Below are positions 52,472-60,499 of a stretch of 64,000 nucleotides of DNA, piece after piece. Position 1 is the first letter of the stretch; each line of letters starts with the position of its first letter. This DNA comes from Pedobacter segetis. Its GTDB lineage: Bacteria; Bacteroidota; Bacteroidia; Sphingobacteriales; Sphingobacteriaceae. A model generated the notes under the pieces. The model searched no databases, was not told where the DNA came from, and was given only the letters and a program-made list of their open reading frames with translations. A program made the translations under genes and the position numbers. The stretch is taken from NCBI RefSeq assembly GCF_016623585.1, contig NZ_JAEHFY010000001.1:124001-188000 (forward strand), written 5' to 3'.

Positions 52472-52996
52472 CTAATTGGTAGATGCAGGGCTTGCATTGA
52501 AACCTAAACTTGCCTTAACGCTTAAATCAACGTTTAAACCATTTTGCAAAACATATTCTACTCTTACCTTAACATTGCCAGATTTTAAATAATCATCCAA
52601 AAATTTACTGTTATCTACATCTAAAACCAGGCTATTGCCAACAGTTGTAGAAACATCTTTTCTAGAAGCTACCAAGGTTTGGTTAGCGCCATTTAACAAA
52701 TAGACTTGTACCGATTTAAAAACACCCAAGTTTTGGTTTGAAGGGTTCTCTGCCTCTATTTTGGCCGAATTGATTCTTACCTGCGAAATCTGACTGGTAT
52801 TTGAGCCGTTTCCTGTAAAAATCTCATCAAAACTACTTGCGCTACTTGTTGCCGTTAAGGTTTTGCCCGTTTCTGAAGAAGCCGGTATAATTAAAGTAGA
52901 AGTATAAGGAAAGGTAGATTTTACTATTGATTGTACCGTTGCGCAACTTGTGATAACCGCCGTAAGTACAAATAATCCTGTTATTACTTTTTTCAT
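52472..52996 (-). CDS. unknown lipoprotein (LEA14-like)
   Basis: I start at MKKVITGLFVLTAVITSC (CAT 52994-52996), which gives a lipoprotein signal with Cys18; the longer frame adds unrelated residues. The remaining 155 residues are beta-rich and Ser/Thr/Asn-rich (VRINSAKIEAENPSNQN, VKVRVEYVLQNGLNVDLSVK), suggesting an immunoglobulin-like or LEA14-like sandwich. The function is unknown. It is divergent from the TonB-C protein across 76 bases and followed by a terminator. 174 residues. Confidence 0.75.
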   Translation of the reverse strand: MKKVITGLFVLTAVITSCATVQSIVKSTFPYTSTLIIPASSETGKTLTATSSASSFDEIFTGNGSNTSQISQVRINSAKIEAENPSNQNLGVFKSVQVYLLNGANQTLVASRKDVSTTVGNSLVLDVDNSKFLDDYLKSGNVKVRVEYVLQNGLNVDLSVKASLGFNASPASTN

Positions 52997-53072
52997 GATC
53001 TCTTTTTTTACAAACAACAAGGCAAAGATTATTCCATTAAAATTATTATTATTGAGTTTTAAACCTAAATAC

Positions 53073-54092
53073 ATGAAATTATTTATAACCTTTCTACTGC
53101 TCATTAGCATAACATTGTGCTATTCACAAGAAAATAAAAATGTGAAAACATATTTTGTTAAAATGCGAGATACCCCTTTTGGTAACCGCGAAACAAGAGT
53201 AAGTGTGATTGATAGTGCAGATTTTACCAGAACAATTTCTATAACAAAAAACAACGAAAACCTGTACGATGTAAATGAATATTATTTAGATAAAACCGTT
53301 AAAAAAATTGGTAACTCTACAACCGATCATTTTTTACCCAGCTACAATGGTAACGTAATTAGTTATTACCACAACGGCAAAAAAAAATCAGAAGAAATCT
53401 TTGTTAAAGGGGTTTTAAAAGGGGAATCAAAATATTATTATCATAACGGTGCTTTAAAAAAGGATGTAATTTTTGATATTGATGATAAACAAAACAGGAT
53501 TGAACAAATAAAAGAGTTTAAAGATTCCTTAGGTAATAATTTTTTAGATGCAGAGGCAACGGGGGCTTTCAAATTAATAGAAAGCAACGGAAACATCATA
53601 GAGGGAAATTATTTAAAGGGATATAAAGATAAAGAATGGAAAACCGTTAATAAGAAATTAAATGTTACGTATTTAGATGAATATAATAGTGGGAAATTTG
53701 TTTCAGGAAAAACAATTGATCCTGAAGGAAAAACCACTAAATATAATGAATTAGAAACTTTTCCTACGTTTAATGGTGGTTTGTCGGCATTTGGGTCTTT
53801 TTTATCTCATAATTTACGTTATCCCTCAAACGCAATAGACAATAATCTGCAAGGAAGAGTTTACTTACAATTTGTTATAGAAAAAGATGGCGCTTTAACA
53901 GATGCTAAAGTAATAAAGGGAATAGGCGGTGGCTGTGATGAAGAAGCGTTAAGGGTAATCAATCTCTCTCCCAAATGGAACCCCGGTACGCAACGAGGAA
54001 AACCGGTAAGGGTAAACTACACGGTTCCTATATTTTTTCAACTTCAAACCAGCTCGCCCTCCAGAACCAAACACTTTGGCTCTTACCGATAG
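53073..54092 (+). CDS. secreted protein with MORN-like repeats and TonB C-terminal domain
   Basis: I start at MKLFITFLLLISITLCYSQ (ATG 53073), a signal peptide; the longer frame runs back into the divergent lipoprotein gene. The middle carries MORN-like/toxin-antitoxin-style repeats (VISYYHNGKKKSEEIF, SKYYYHNGALKKDVIF, IEGNYLKGYKDKEWK). The C-terminal 90 residues are a TonB_C domain (LQGRVYLQFVIEKDGALTDA, CDEEALRVI, PVRVNYTVPIFF). Unlike classical TonB it has no membrane anchor or Pro-rich spacer. 339 residues. Confidence 0.85.
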   Translation: MKLFITFLLLISITLCYSQENKNVKTYFVKMRDTPFGNRETRVSVIDSADFTRTISITKNNENLYDVNEYYLDKTVKKIGNSTTDHFLPSYNGNVISYYHNGKKKSEEIFVKGVLKGESKYYYHNGALKKDVIFDIDDKQNRIEQIKEFKDSLGNNFLDAEATGAFKLIESNGNIIEGNYLKGYKDKEWKTVNKKLNVTYLDEYNSGKFVSGKTIDPEGKTTKYNELETFPTFNGGLSAFGSFLSHNLRYPSNAIDNNLQGRVYLQFVIEKDGALTDAKVIKGIGGGCDEEALRVINLSPKWNPGTQRGKPVRVNYTVPIFFQLQTSSPSRTKHFGSYR

Positions 54093-54139
54093 ACCCAATA
54101 AAAATCTCAAATTTATCCGCTAAAAAACTTTAGTTTTTC

Positions 54140-54175
54140 TATCTTTGCATCCCGACAAACAAGTCGGGATTTTTG
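54140..54175 (+). promoter_or_regulatory. -7 element followed at once by a terminator-like hairpin before carB
   Basis: TATCTTTG (54140-54147) matches TAnnTTTG; ATCCCGAC (54149-54156) and GTCGGGAT (54163-54170) then form a perfect 8-bp stem with a TTTTTG tail. The hairpin may end the upstream gene or act as an attenuator for carB 36 bases downstream. Confidence 0.5.
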
Positions 54176-54210
54176 TTTAAAAGCGTATAAAATCCCCTTA
54201 AACTTACGCC

Positions 54211-57048
54211 ATGCCAAAAGACAACTCCATCAAATCAGTTTTAATTATCGGTTCGGGCCCTATTATTATTGGGCAAGCTTGCGAATTTGATTATGCCGGT
54301 TCCCAAGCATCACTTTCGTTGAAAGAAGAAGGGATTATCGTTTCCATCATCAATTCTAATCCGGCAACCATCATGACGGATAAGGTAATTGCAGACCATG
54401 TTTACTTAAAATCTTTGGATGTTACTTCGTTAGAAGAGATTTTAAAACTGCACCAAGAGAGCGCAGAACTACCTCAAATTGATGCGGTTTTACCTACCAT
54501 GGGCGGCCAAACGGCCTTAAACTTAGCTATTGAGGCAGAAGAACGCGGGGTTTGGGAAAAATACGGGGTAAGGATAATTGGTGTAGATACCGCCGCAATA
54601 GAGAAAACCGAAAACAGGGAAGAGTTTAGGAAACTAATGGTAGAAATTGGTATCGGCGTAGCCAAATCTAAAATAGCCAATTCATTTTTAGAAGGTAAAG
54701 AAGCAGCGCAACAAATAGGTTTTCCTTTGGTAATTCGCCCTTCATATACCTTAGGCGGTTACGGAGGCGGTTTTGTTCATAAAAAGGAAGATTTTGATGC
54801 CGCACTTTCCCACGGTTTGCAAGCTTCGCCAACGCATGAGGTTTTGGTAGAACAAGCCGTTTTGGGATGGAAAGAATACGAGTTGGAATTATTAAGGGAT
54901 AATAAGGATAATGTGATCATCATCTGTTCAATAGAGAACTTTGATCCTATGGGCATCCATACAGGAGACTCAATCACGGTTGCCCCGGCAATGACATTGT
55001 CTGATCGTTGTTACCAAGATATGCGCAACCAGGCCATCAAAATGATGCGGGCCATCGGGAATTTTGCGGGTGGGTGTAACGTTCAGTTTTCGGTAAACCC
55101 TGAAGATGAAAAGATCATCGCCATAGAAATTAACCCACGTGTTTCAAGATCATCGGCCTTGGCCTCAAAGGCAACGGGTTACCCAATTGCAAAAATAGCT
55201 GCTAAATTGGCTATCGGGTATAATCTGGATGAATTAGAAAACCAGATCACCAAAACCACATCCGCATATTTTGAACCAACCTTAGACTATGTGATCGTAA
55301 AGATCCCTCGTTGGAATTTCGATAAATTTAAAGGGGCAAATATGGAATTAGGCCTTCAGATGAAATCCGTTGGCGAGGTAATGGGAATTGGCCGTTCTTT
55401 TATCGAAGCCTTACAAAAAGCTTGTCAATCTTTAGAGATTGGTAGGGCGGGCTTAGGTTCCGACGGTAAGCAAAACCGAAACATTGAAGATATTATGCAC
55501 AAGCTAGAACACCCAAGTTGGGATCGTTTGTTTGCCATAAAAGATGCCATGAGGATGGGAGTTCCGGTAGAATCTATCAGAAAGGCCACTAAAATTGATC
55601 GTTGGTTTTTAAACCAGATACAAGAATTAGCCACGCTAGAGCAAGAGCTAAAGCGCTATTCCTTGAACAATATCCCAAAAGATGTTTTTCTAACATTAAA
55701 ACAAAAAGGCTTTTCTGATGTGCAAATCGCTTGGATTTTGGGCAACGTTACAGAAGACGATGTTTATGATAGAAGAAAAGAGCTAGGCCTACGCCGAGTT
55801 TATAAAATGGTGGATACCTGTGCGGCAGAGTTCCAGGCAAAAACGCCTTATTTTTACTCTACCTACGATGGAGAGAATGAATCTGTCCCATCAGACAAAA
55901 AGAAAGTGATTGTTTTAGGTTCGGGGCCTAATAGGATTGGGCAAGGCATAGAGTTCGATTATTCTTGCGTACATGGGTTAATCGCAGCACACGAGGAAGG
56001 ATATGAATCTATCATGGTAAACTGTAACCCAGAAACGGTTTCTACAGATTTTAACATGGCAGATAAATTATATTTTGAACCGGTTTTTTGGGAACACGTC
56101 CGTGAAATTATAGATTTAGAGCAGCCAGAAGGCGTAATTGTTCAGCTTGGTGGGCAAACGGCTTTAAAAATGGCAGAGAAACTTTATGAAAAGGGGATAA
56201 AAATCATCGGCACCTCTTATCCAAATATGGATATTGCCGAAGATCGTGGACGTTTTTCTGATCTGTTGAAAGACCTCGGGATCCCTTATCCAAAATATGG
56301 CGTGGCAGAAGATGCCGAAGAAGCCATCAAAGTGGCAAATGAAGTTGGTTACCCTGTTTTGGTTCGTCCTTCTTACGTTTTAGGCGGACAAGGAATGAGC
56401 ATTGTGATAAACGACGAGGATCTTGAAAAAGCAGTAGTTAAATTACTGGGCGATTTGCCGGGAAACCGTGTTTTGATCGATCACTTTTTAGACAGGGCCG
56501 AAGAAGCAGAATCAGATTCTATTTTTGATGGCGATGATGTTCATATCATAGGTTTAATGGAACATATAGAACCAGCGGGAATCCACTCTGGAGACTCAAG
56601 TGCGGTGTTGCCACCATTTAACCTTTCTAAGGATGTGATAACCAAAATGGAAGAATATACCCATAAAATTGCCAGGGCATTAAAAATAAGAGGTTTGATG
56701 AATATGCAATTTGCGATAAAGAATGGAGACGTTTATGTGATAGAGGCCAACCCAAGAGCTTCTAGAACTGTTCCTTTTATTGCGAAAGCTTATGATGTTC
56801 CTTATATCAACATTGCTACAAAAATAATGTTGGGCACAAAAAAACTGAAGGATTTTACCATAGAGCGAAAGCTAAAAGGTTATGCGATTAAAGAACCCGT
56901 TTTCTCTCACCATAAATTCCCAGAGGTACAAAAAGAATTAGGCCCAGAAATGAAATCTACAGGCGAAGCCATCCGTTTTATCAAAGATTTAGAAGACCCG
57001 CATTTTATTCAGTTATACAGAGAAAAATCTATGTATTTGAGCAAGTAG
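54211..57048 (+). CDS. carB: carbamoyl-phosphate synthase large subunit
   Basis: CarB makes carbamoyl phosphate from bicarbonate, ATP and ammonia for pyrimidines and arginine. The two homologous ATP-grasp halves are visible: SVLIIGSGPIIIGQACEFDY near residue 9 and KVIVLGSGPNRIGQGIEFDY near residue 566, with VIRPSYTLGGYGGG and VLVRPSYVLGGQGMS. The 945-residue length lacks the roughly 120-residue C-terminal allosteric domain of E. coli CarB (1073); the end EKSMYLSK is that of other Bacteroidota enzymes. carA is not adjacent. Confidence 0.97.
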   Translation: MPKDNSIKSVLIIGSGPIIIGQACEFDYAGSQASLSLKEEGIIVSIINSNPATIMTDKVIADHVYLKSLDVTSLEEILKLHQESAELPQIDAVLPTMGGQTALNLAIEAEERGVWEKYGVRIIGVDTAAIEKTENREEFRKLMVEIGIGVAKSKIANSFLEGKEAAQQIGFPLVIRPSYTLGGYGGGFVHKKEDFDAALSHGLQASPTHEVLVEQAVLGWKEYELELLRDNKDNVIIICSIENFDPMGIHTGDSITVAPAMTLSDRCYQDMRNQAIKMMRAIGNFAGGCNVQFSVNPEDEKIIAIEINPRVSRSSALASKATGYPIAKIAAKLAIGYNLDELENQITKTTSAYFEPTLDYVIVKIPRWNFDKFKGANMELGLQMKSVGEVMGIGRSFIEALQKACQSLEIGRAGLGSDGKQNRNIEDIMHKLEHPSWDRLFAIKDAMRMGVPVESIRKATKIDRWFLNQIQELATLEQELKRYSLNNIPKDVFLTLKQKGFSDVQIAWILGNVTEDDVYDRRKELGLRRVYKMVDTCAAEFQAKTPYFYSTYDGENESVPSDKKKVIVLGSGPNRIGQGIEFDYSCVHGLIAAHEEGYESIMVNCNPETVSTDFNMADKLYFEPVFWEHVREIIDLEQPEGVIVQLGGQTALKMAEKLYEKGIKIIGTSYPNMDIAEDRGRFSDLLKDLGIPYPKYGVAEDAEEAIKVANEVGYPVLVRPSYVLGGQGMSIVINDEDLEKAVVKLLGDLPGNRVLIDHFLDRAEEAESDSIFDGDDVHIIGLMEHIEPAGIHSGDSSAVLPPFNLSKDVITKMEEYTHKIARALKIRGLMNMQFAIKNGDVYVIEANPRASRTVPFIAKAYDVPYINIATKIMLGTKKLKDFTIERKLKGYAIKEPVFSHHKFPEVQKELGPEMKSTGEAIRFIKDLEDPHFIQLYREKSMYLSK

Positions 57049-57096
57049 CGATAACCCTCGGGTTATCATATGTGTAACGATAACCCTCGGGTTATC
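57049..57096. repeat. two identical tandem hairpins after carB
   Basis: CGATAACCCTCGGGTTATC occurs at 57049-57067 and 57078-57096. Each copy is an 8-bp inverted repeat (GATAACCC/GGGTTATC) with a 2-base centre. No T run follows. Confidence 0.8.
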
Positions 57097-57247
57097 CCGA
57101 ATAAACATCATATTATTTATATTCTAGCCATCTCATTAATTTGGGATGGTTTTTCTTTTTAGCCCAATTAGCGGCGGATACCATAAACCAGCTCACGTAT
57201 GCAAAAGCTTCTAAAACATTTTTACCGATCTAAGCTTATATTTGTAG
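57097..57247 (+). promoter_or_regulatory. spacer with -7 element for the DCC protein gene
   Basis: TATATTTG at 57237-57244 fits TAnnTTTG and lies only 3 bases before the first possible ATG, implying a nearly leaderless mRNA. The rest shows no feature. Confidence 0.4.
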
Positions 57248-57649
57248 ATGGTTATGAAAGATAAGGGCATTATTTTGTTTGATGGCGTATGCAATTTGTG
57301 CAATGGTTTTGTGCAAAAGGTAATCGCGGCAGATAAGAAAGATTATTTTAGGTTAGCTTCCTTACAATCGGCCCAAGCCAAGGAATTGTTAAAAGAACAT
57401 CCAGAATATGAGGATCTAAAAACCATTATTTTTTTAGAAAACGGCCATGTTTATACGCATTCTACTGCAGCTTTAAAAATAAGCAAGCATTTAAAGGGAT
57501 TTTGGCCCCTGCTACAAATAGGATATGTTTTTCCTGCTTTTTTAAGAGACGGAGTTTATAATTTCATTGCAAAAAACAGGTACAGATGGTTCGGTAAAAA
57601 AGATCAATGTATGATCCCCTCCCCAAACCTAAAACGCAAATTTTTATAA
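57248..57649 (+). CDS. DCC-family (DUF393) thiol-disulfide oxidoreductase-like protein
   Basis: A 133-residue thioredoxin-fold protein of the DCC1 family. The defining motif is FDGVCNLCNGFV (DxxCxxC) near residue 12; the HSTAALKISKHL helix and WFGKKDQCMIPSP tail are conserved in the family. A second ATG at 57254 (MKDKGIILFDG) is the likelier start if the mRNA begins just after the -7 element. Its redox partner is unknown. Confidence 0.9.
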   Translation: MVMKDKGIILFDGVCNLCNGFVQKVIAADKKDYFRLASLQSAQAKELLKEHPEYEDLKTIIFLENGHVYTHSTAALKISKHLKGFWPLLQIGYVFPAFLRDGVYNFIAKNRYRWFGKKDQCMIPSPNLKRKFL

Positions 57650-57682
57650 ACACCATTTAGCAATTAAAAACGTTAATCAGTT

Positions 57683-58348
57683 ATGGTACTTTCAATTATA
57701 AAACTGTTTTTTATTGGCTTTCTTGGCTTTTTTCAAACAGACCAACCAACATTCAAGGGCGGAAAAGAGGCGCTAGATAGCTTTATTGCCTCTAAAACCA
57801 TTTATCCAAGCTTTTCTAAAAACAATTGCATACAAGGGACCATTTACGTGTCATTCCAGCTTAACCAAAACGGGGAAGTTTTTGGCGCAAAGGTAGATAA
57901 GGGTTTAGGGGTTGATTTAGACCAAGAAGCACTTCGTTTAGTTAGATTGACCAATAATAAATGGGATGTGCCTACAAACCACAACATAAAATCTAGGATA
58001 ATTATACCCGTAAACTTTTCTTTAAAAAATTATGATTGCGATTTGCGATCACAAGACGAGGTAAACAAAGCCATTGAACTTTATAAAACACGGGCGGCTT
58101 TAGAAAAAGTAGTAACCAATTATTACAAGAACAAAGAAGAGGGTAAAGCCATTGATAAGAACGAAGCCGAGATAATACAAATAAAGGCAGAATTAGGTTT
58201 TGACGATACCTTTATCAGCAATAAAATAAAAGAGGCAAAAAAAATGATGCGCCAAGGCGATAAGGTAGGTGCTTGCCAAGCACTAAATTTTATAAAGAAC
58301 ATTGGCTCTAACGCTGCAGAATCTTTAATTGCAGAAAACTGTAAATAG
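57683..58348 (+). CDS. protein with N-terminal TonB-C-like domain and helical tail
   Basis: A 221-residue protein. A short hydrophobic N-terminus (IIKLFFIGFLGFF) acts as a signal or anchor. Residues about 25-120 resemble a TonB_C domain (TFKGGKEALDSFIA, QGTIYVSFQLNQNGEVFGAK, IIIPVNFSL). The remaining 100 residues are helical and Lys/Glu-rich. The order is reversed compared with ordinary TonB, where the domain is C-terminal. It is probably cotranscribed with the membrane gene 15 bases downstream. Confidence 0.78.
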   Translation: MVLSIIKLFFIGFLGFFQTDQPTFKGGKEALDSFIASKTIYPSFSKNNCIQGTIYVSFQLNQNGEVFGAKVDKGLGVDLDQEALRLVRLTNNKWDVPTNHNIKSRIIIPVNFSLKNYDCDLRSQDEVNKAIELYKTRAALEKVVTNYYKNKEEGKAIDKNEAEIIQIKAELGFDDTFISNKIKEAKKMMRQGDKVGACQALNFIKNIGSNAAESLIAENCK

Positions 58349-58362
58349 TTTATCTTCGCAAC

Positions 58363-58752
58363 ATGAAATGGGCACTTCGTGTTTTTGCTTTTTTAGATTT
58401 TTTTTCTTTTGTATTGATGTTTGAACAAGGGTTTGATCAGCTGCAATCTTTTTTTCAAAACCAAACTTTTACCATCAATGAAATATTTGCCAGGTTCTTG
58501 TTTTTGCTTTTGTGGCTCAGCTTGTTGTTCTCTGCCATCTTTTTAGCCATCCCCAAAAAAGCGGGCATTATCATCTATTTTTTTCAGGTATTGCCAAGAA
58601 TAATATTTTTGGTTTTTTCGGTAGGCTTTATTTCATACATCAGCCATTATGTGGCCATTAATAACCTAGATCAAATTTTAATCCCCATCTTCATCTTCAT
58701 AGAAATGCTTCGTCTTTATTTTAGCTACAATATTAAGAAAGAGCTGTTTTAA
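58363..58752 (+). CDS. four-helix membrane protein of unknown function
   Basis: A 129-residue protein with four predicted transmembrane helices (about 5-24, 40-64, 68-92 and 102-122) and a basic C-terminal tail (SYNIKKELF). I recognise no family. It lies 15 bases after the TonB-C-like gene. Confidence 0.65.
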   Translation: MKWALRVFAFLDFFSFVLMFEQGFDQLQSFFQNQTFTINEIFARFLFLLLWLSLLFSAIFLAIPKKAGIIIYFFQVLPRIIFLVFSVGFISYISHYVAINNLDQILIPIFIFIEMLRLYFSYNIKKELF

Positions 58753-58781
58753 AAAACTCAATATCATTTTGTTATAAAAAA

Positions 58782-58853
58782 AACCTTGCAACAAACGCAA
58801 GGTTAAAATGATTCAAATTCCTTTTTGTTTTTAAAAGATTATCGATATAATTG
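58782..58853 (+). promoter_or_regulatory. hairpin and promoter upstream of the acetate transporter
   Basis: AACCTTGC/GCAAGGTT (58782-58804) forms an 8-bp stem preceded by A8 on the plus strand, so it would terminate only minus-strand RNA. TTTG (58824-58827), 18 bases, then TATAATTG (58846-58853) form a near-consensus -33/-7 pair for the gene at 58882. Confidence 0.5.
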
Positions 58854-58881
58854 TTTTTCTTAAACCTAAATAATTTACAGA

Positions 58882-59469
58882 ATGACAGTACAAGAGTATG
58901 CGCTGCAAGACAGAAGTGCCAACCCTGCGCCATTGGGCCTATTGGGTTTTGGCATGACCACCGTTTTATTGAACATTCATAACGCTGGTGTTTTTGAAAT
59001 GAATTCCATGGTTTTTGCAATGGGAATTTTTTATGGCGGCATTGCCCAGATCATCGCGGGTTTAATGGAGTCTAAAAAGAACAACTCTTTCGGTTTTACC
59101 GCATTTATCTCTTATGGCTTTTTTTGGTTAACCTTAGTAGGCCTGCTGGTAATGCCTAAATTGGGCTGGGTGGCAGCGGCTAGCGAAACCGCAATGGCAT
59201 ATTATTTAATGATGTGGGGCATTTTTACCTTTTTCCTGTTTTTGGGCACATTTAGAATTAGTGTAGCATTACAGGTTGTGTTTGGCACTTTGGTTGTTTT
59301 GTTTTTTCTTTTGGCCTATGGCGATGCGAGTGGAAACGCTACCATTAAAACCTTAGCGGGTTATGAAGGTATTATTTGCGGAGCTTCTGCAATTTATACT
59401 GGGATGGCCTCTTTATTAAATGAGGTTTATGGCAAAACGGTTATGCCCCTTGGTATTGTAAAGGCGTAA
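58882..59469 (+). CDS. satP: acetate uptake transporter (GPR1/FUN34/YaaH family)
   Basis: A 195-residue inner-membrane carrier of acetate/succinate with six helices. The family motif [14 protein letters not shown] is at residues 13-26, and [20 protein letters not shown] and [14 protein letters not shown] follow; the last helix region is [15 protein letters not shown]. It is monocistronic with its own promoter and terminator. It could feed acetate into the same acetyl-CoA pool as the PDH complex. Confidence 0.94.
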   Translation: MTVQEYALQDRSANPAPLGLLGFGMTTVLLNIHNAGVFEMNSMVFAMGIFYGGIAQIIAGLMESKKNNSFGFTAFISYGFFWLTLVGLLVMPKLGWVAAASETAMAYYLMMWGIFTFFLFLGTFRISVALQVVFGTLVVLFFLLAYGDASGNATIKTLAGYEGIICGASAIYTGMASLLNEVYGKTVMPLGIVKA

Positions 59470-59478
59470 TCTATGACA

Positions 59479-59520
59479 TAAAAAAACCGGGTTCAAATTA
59501 TTTTGACCCGGTTTTTTTGT
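59479..59520. terminator. bidirectional terminator
   Basis: AAAAAACCGGGTCAA-like stem: AACCGGGTT pairs with GACCCGGTT around CAAATTATTTT, with A and T runs on either side, between the converging transporter and porin genes. Confidence 0.85.
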
Positions 59521-59524
59521 TATG

Positions 59525-60145
59525 TTAAAATTTAACCGCTAAACCAGCCTGCCAAACCTGATTTTTATATACCGGTGTTTCTGTAGTCCCGTTCTCGTTG
59601 TTTTTTTGGAAATCTAAGGCATACCTTCCGTTTATGCCTAATCGAGACGTTAAATCGAAACCTATACCAACTACACCTCCCAAAATACTTTTCTTAAACT
59701 TGTCTGCATCATTCTCGTATTTGGTTTGCTCTGATGTAGTAAAAGAGCCCTCAAATTTATTGTTGGTTTTGGTTAAGAAAGACACTTGTGGCCCAATTAC
59801 AATATTAAAACCATTGCCCGGAGAAATCTTAGCCAAAATAGGGACTTCTATCCAATTAGTGGTTTGCGTAACCGTACCCAATGTTTGGGTGCTTTTAAAT
59901 CCTTTTTGAGAAAACATCAGCTCGGGCTGAAAAGACAATGGACTAATTATGGGGATATTAACAAACACACCAGCATTAAAACCTGTATTATAGTCTGTTT
60001 TATAGTCGGGGTTGTCTGTTTTTATGATATTGGCAAAATTTACCCCTCCTTTAATCCCAAAACTAGGTAAACCAGATTTTGTGCTTTGAGCGTTAACTAA
60101 TCCCGCAAATAACAATGCAAAAGATGTTATAAATAGCTTTTTCAT
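59525..60145 (-). CDS. porin-family outer-membrane beta-barrel protein
   Basis: I start at MKKLFITSFALLFAGLVNAQ (CAT 60143-60145), a signal peptide; the longer frame is noncoding upstream. The 206-residue protein has the PF13568-like barrel: SFGIKGGVNFANI, NTGFNAGVFVNIP, FQPELMFSQKGFK, VPILAKISPGNG, and ends WQAGLAVKF. It is a relative of the protein at 19.6 kb. The cargo is unknown. Confidence 0.87.
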   Translation of the reverse strand: MKKLFITSFALLFAGLVNAQSTKSGLPSFGIKGGVNFANIIKTDNPDYKTDYNTGFNAGVFVNIPIISPLSFQPELMFSQKGFKSTQTLGTVTQTTNWIEVPILAKISPGNGFNIVIGPQVSFLTKTNNKFEGSFTTSEQTKYENDADKFKKSILGGVVGIGFDLTSRLGINGRYALDFQKNNENGTTETPVYKNQVWQAGLAVKF

Positions 60146-60294
60146 AATTTTAAATTTGTTTATAAAATTCATATATAAAATAATTGTGCCAAAAATTGGT
60201 AAGGGGTTATGCCGCATCTAAAGGGCGTTCTTTTTTTTGATTAGATAAATACTGAGCCAAAGAATATTACTTTTGTAATCATAAAAAAAACGGT

Positions 60295-60492
60295 TTGGTT
60301 ATCTTATTGATTTTAGGTTATTTGATATTAAATATTGTACTTACTGTTATTTTGAAAGCCATAATCATAAAAAAGATTCACAACAAATTATTGGCATGGT
60401 CTTATGGCGCATCTATAAGCCTTGGTGTTACATTTATCATTTCAACACTAATATTGTCGTATTTTTTAAAAGATTTAACAGGTTGTTTATAA
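60295..60492 (+). CDS. possible small two-helix membrane protein
   Basis: A 65-residue frame with a TTG start, two hydrophobic helices (about 2-24 and 34-58) joined by a basic loop (KKIHNKLLAW). It ends 7 bases before the GH3 gene, which suggests cotranscription. The positive-inside pattern favours a real gene, but there is no family match that I recognise and the start is weak. Confidence 0.45.
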   Translation: MVILLILGYLILNIVLTVILKAIIIKKIHNKLLAWSYGASISLGVTFIISTLILSYFLKDLTGCL

Positions 60493-60499
60493 ATTAAAG

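Noticed and set aside
57049-57096. CRISPR-like repeats
   Set aside because: Only two copies of a palindromic unit, 29 bases apart, with no spacers of uniform length and no cas gene.
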